Below, piece by piece: positions 5,482 to 5,945 of a DNA stretch of 5,945 nt (positions within the stretch are counted from its first letter, which is position 1; every line of letters begins with the position of its first letter). Location of the stretch: assembly GCA_947374505.1 (NCBI GenBank), contig CANCCE010000174.1, forward strand, positions 1-5,945. Reading direction: 5' to 3'. Made by a program: the position numbers and the translations under genes. The stretch is from Comamonadaceae bacterium (lineage in GTDB: Bacteria > Pseudomonadota > Gammaproteobacteria > Burkholderiales > Burkholderiaceae_C). Under the pieces are notes generated by a model. It saw nothing but the letters and a program-made list of their open reading frames with translations. It had not been told where the DNA came from and did not search any database.

Positions 5482-5945
5482 GCCCGTGCTGCTTTCAGGA
5501 AGTCTTCAACGGCCAGCGAGCAGCCCTTAGCCTCTGCGCCTTGAGCCCGGCCAAGCAAGACAAAACCGTCGTCTGTGGCGACGCCCACATCTTCCGTGAG
5601 GATGGTGGTGACGGAGTTGAAGTTGGCCAGATCGGTGTGTGCCAAGACACCACGTTCGCCTCGGGCGACTTCCTGGCCGGTCATCGGGTCGAGCAAGCGT
5701 GACCGCATCCAGTGCGGTCCCCGTTTGACCGAGGGAACGCTGCAGTTGCCCGCGTCATAAAACTGCGTGCTCAGCTCGGTCATGCCGTACATGTTGATGC
5801 ACTGACGCCGGTCGACGCCAAAGGTGGCCGACAACTGAGCGTAAAAATCTTCCATCGGTATATCCCGCGACTGGCCTTTGAAGCCACCGGTGTCGAGAAT
5901 TCGGCTGCCCTGTGGCAACGCAAAAGACAGCCTGCGCGCCTGTAG
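5478..5945 (-). CDS. LuxE-family acyl-protein synthetase, C-terminal part (N-terminus beyond window)
   Basis: LuxE-type enzymes adenylate a carboxylic acid with ATP and move the acyl group to their own cysteine before handing it to LuxC. Only the last 155 residues are here; the frame stays open to base 5945 (LQARRLSFALPQGSRILDTGGFKG...), so no start lies in the window. A TTG at 5918 is internal. Adenylate-forming landmarks are YGMTE (codons 5789-5775), equivalent to the superfamily's YGxTE, a TEDVG segment like the TGD motif, and a following GR (LLGRAQG). The ending AKGCSLAVEDFLKAARA places a cysteine (codon 5522-5520) 13 residues before the C-terminus. This matches the position of the acyl-transfer cysteine described for luminescence LuxE (near residue 364 of about 378, from memory). 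The stop overlaps the LuxC-family GTG by four bases. The PaaK/CapK-like ligases are related; the terminal GCSL and the LuxC partner favour LuxE. The substrate is unknown. Confidence 0.87.
   Translation of the reverse strand, partial: LQARRLSFALPQGSRILDTGGFKGQSRDIPMEDFYAQLSATFGVDRRQCINMYGMTELSTQFYDAGNCSVPSVKRGPHWMRSRLLDPMTGQEVARGERGVLAHTDLANFNSVTTILTEDVGVATDDGFVLLGRAQGAEAKGCSLAVEDFLKAARA

Noticed and set aside
5478..5918. A complete 146-residue small protein starting at TTG 5918
   Set aside because: The frame is open to the window edge and upstream residues continue the LuxE-like sequence, so it is the C-terminal part of a longer gene.
4000..5945. Bioluminescence operon
   Set aside because: LuxC/LuxE homologues are present, but no luciferase subunits or LuxD are seen, and the downstream genes are a transporter and an SDR. 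Upstream sequence outside the window could change this.
1..5945. CRISPR arrays, tRNA/rRNA genes, insertion sequences, phage genes
   Set aside because: No spaced direct repeats, RNA-gene folds, transposase motifs or flanking terminal repeats were seen; the window is accounted for by seven coding genes.

Overview
The window is densely coding and moderately GC-rich, with no gene-free stretch longer than a few bases. Protein style (ThiD, a TauABC/SsuABC-like transporter, an SDR with a VDGGLVMK ending) and the compact layout suggest a betaproteobacterium, most likely Burkholderiales/Comamonadaceae. That placement is inferred from sequence impression, not from a search.

Layout: the left edge (1-699, + strand) holds the 3' part of thiD, the HMP/HMP-P kinase of thiamine biosynthesis. 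Everything else lies on the minus strand and reads right to left as one compact gene string: a LuxE-family acyl-protein synthetase (5945-5478, N-terminus cut by the window edge), a LuxC-family acyl-CoA reductase (5481-4000), an ABC ATPase (3998-3228), an ABC permease (3228-2458), an NMT1/THI5-like periplasmic substrate-binding protein (2461-1439) and a short-chain dehydrogenase/reductase (1442-660). Every junction is a 1-4 base overlap or a 1-base gap (GTGA, TGA-C-ATG, TGATG, ATGA, ATGA), so this is almost certainly one translationally coupled operon. Its promoter lies beyond position 5945.

How the genes may work together: LuxE and LuxC homologues make an acid-to-aldehyde relay (acyl-AMP, then acyl-Cys on LuxE, then acyl-Cys on LuxC, then NADPH reduction). 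Both nucleophilic cysteines appear to be present. No luciferase (LuxAB) or LuxD thioesterase is in view. Instead the relay shares an operon with a complete importer of the taurine/sulfonate/nitrate/pyrimidine-precursor class and with an SDR that could reduce an aldehyde or ketone. A coherent but unproven reading is an uptake-and-reduction module: import of an organic (perhaps carboxylate) substrate, activation, reduction to aldehyde, then reduction to alcohol. The combination is the most interesting thing in the window.

The operon and thiD converge and overlap tail to tail by 40 bases (660-699), so the last residues of ThiD are written on the antisense of the conserved SDR C-terminus. A 7-bp inverted repeat (621-641) sits just past the SDR stop, inside thiD.
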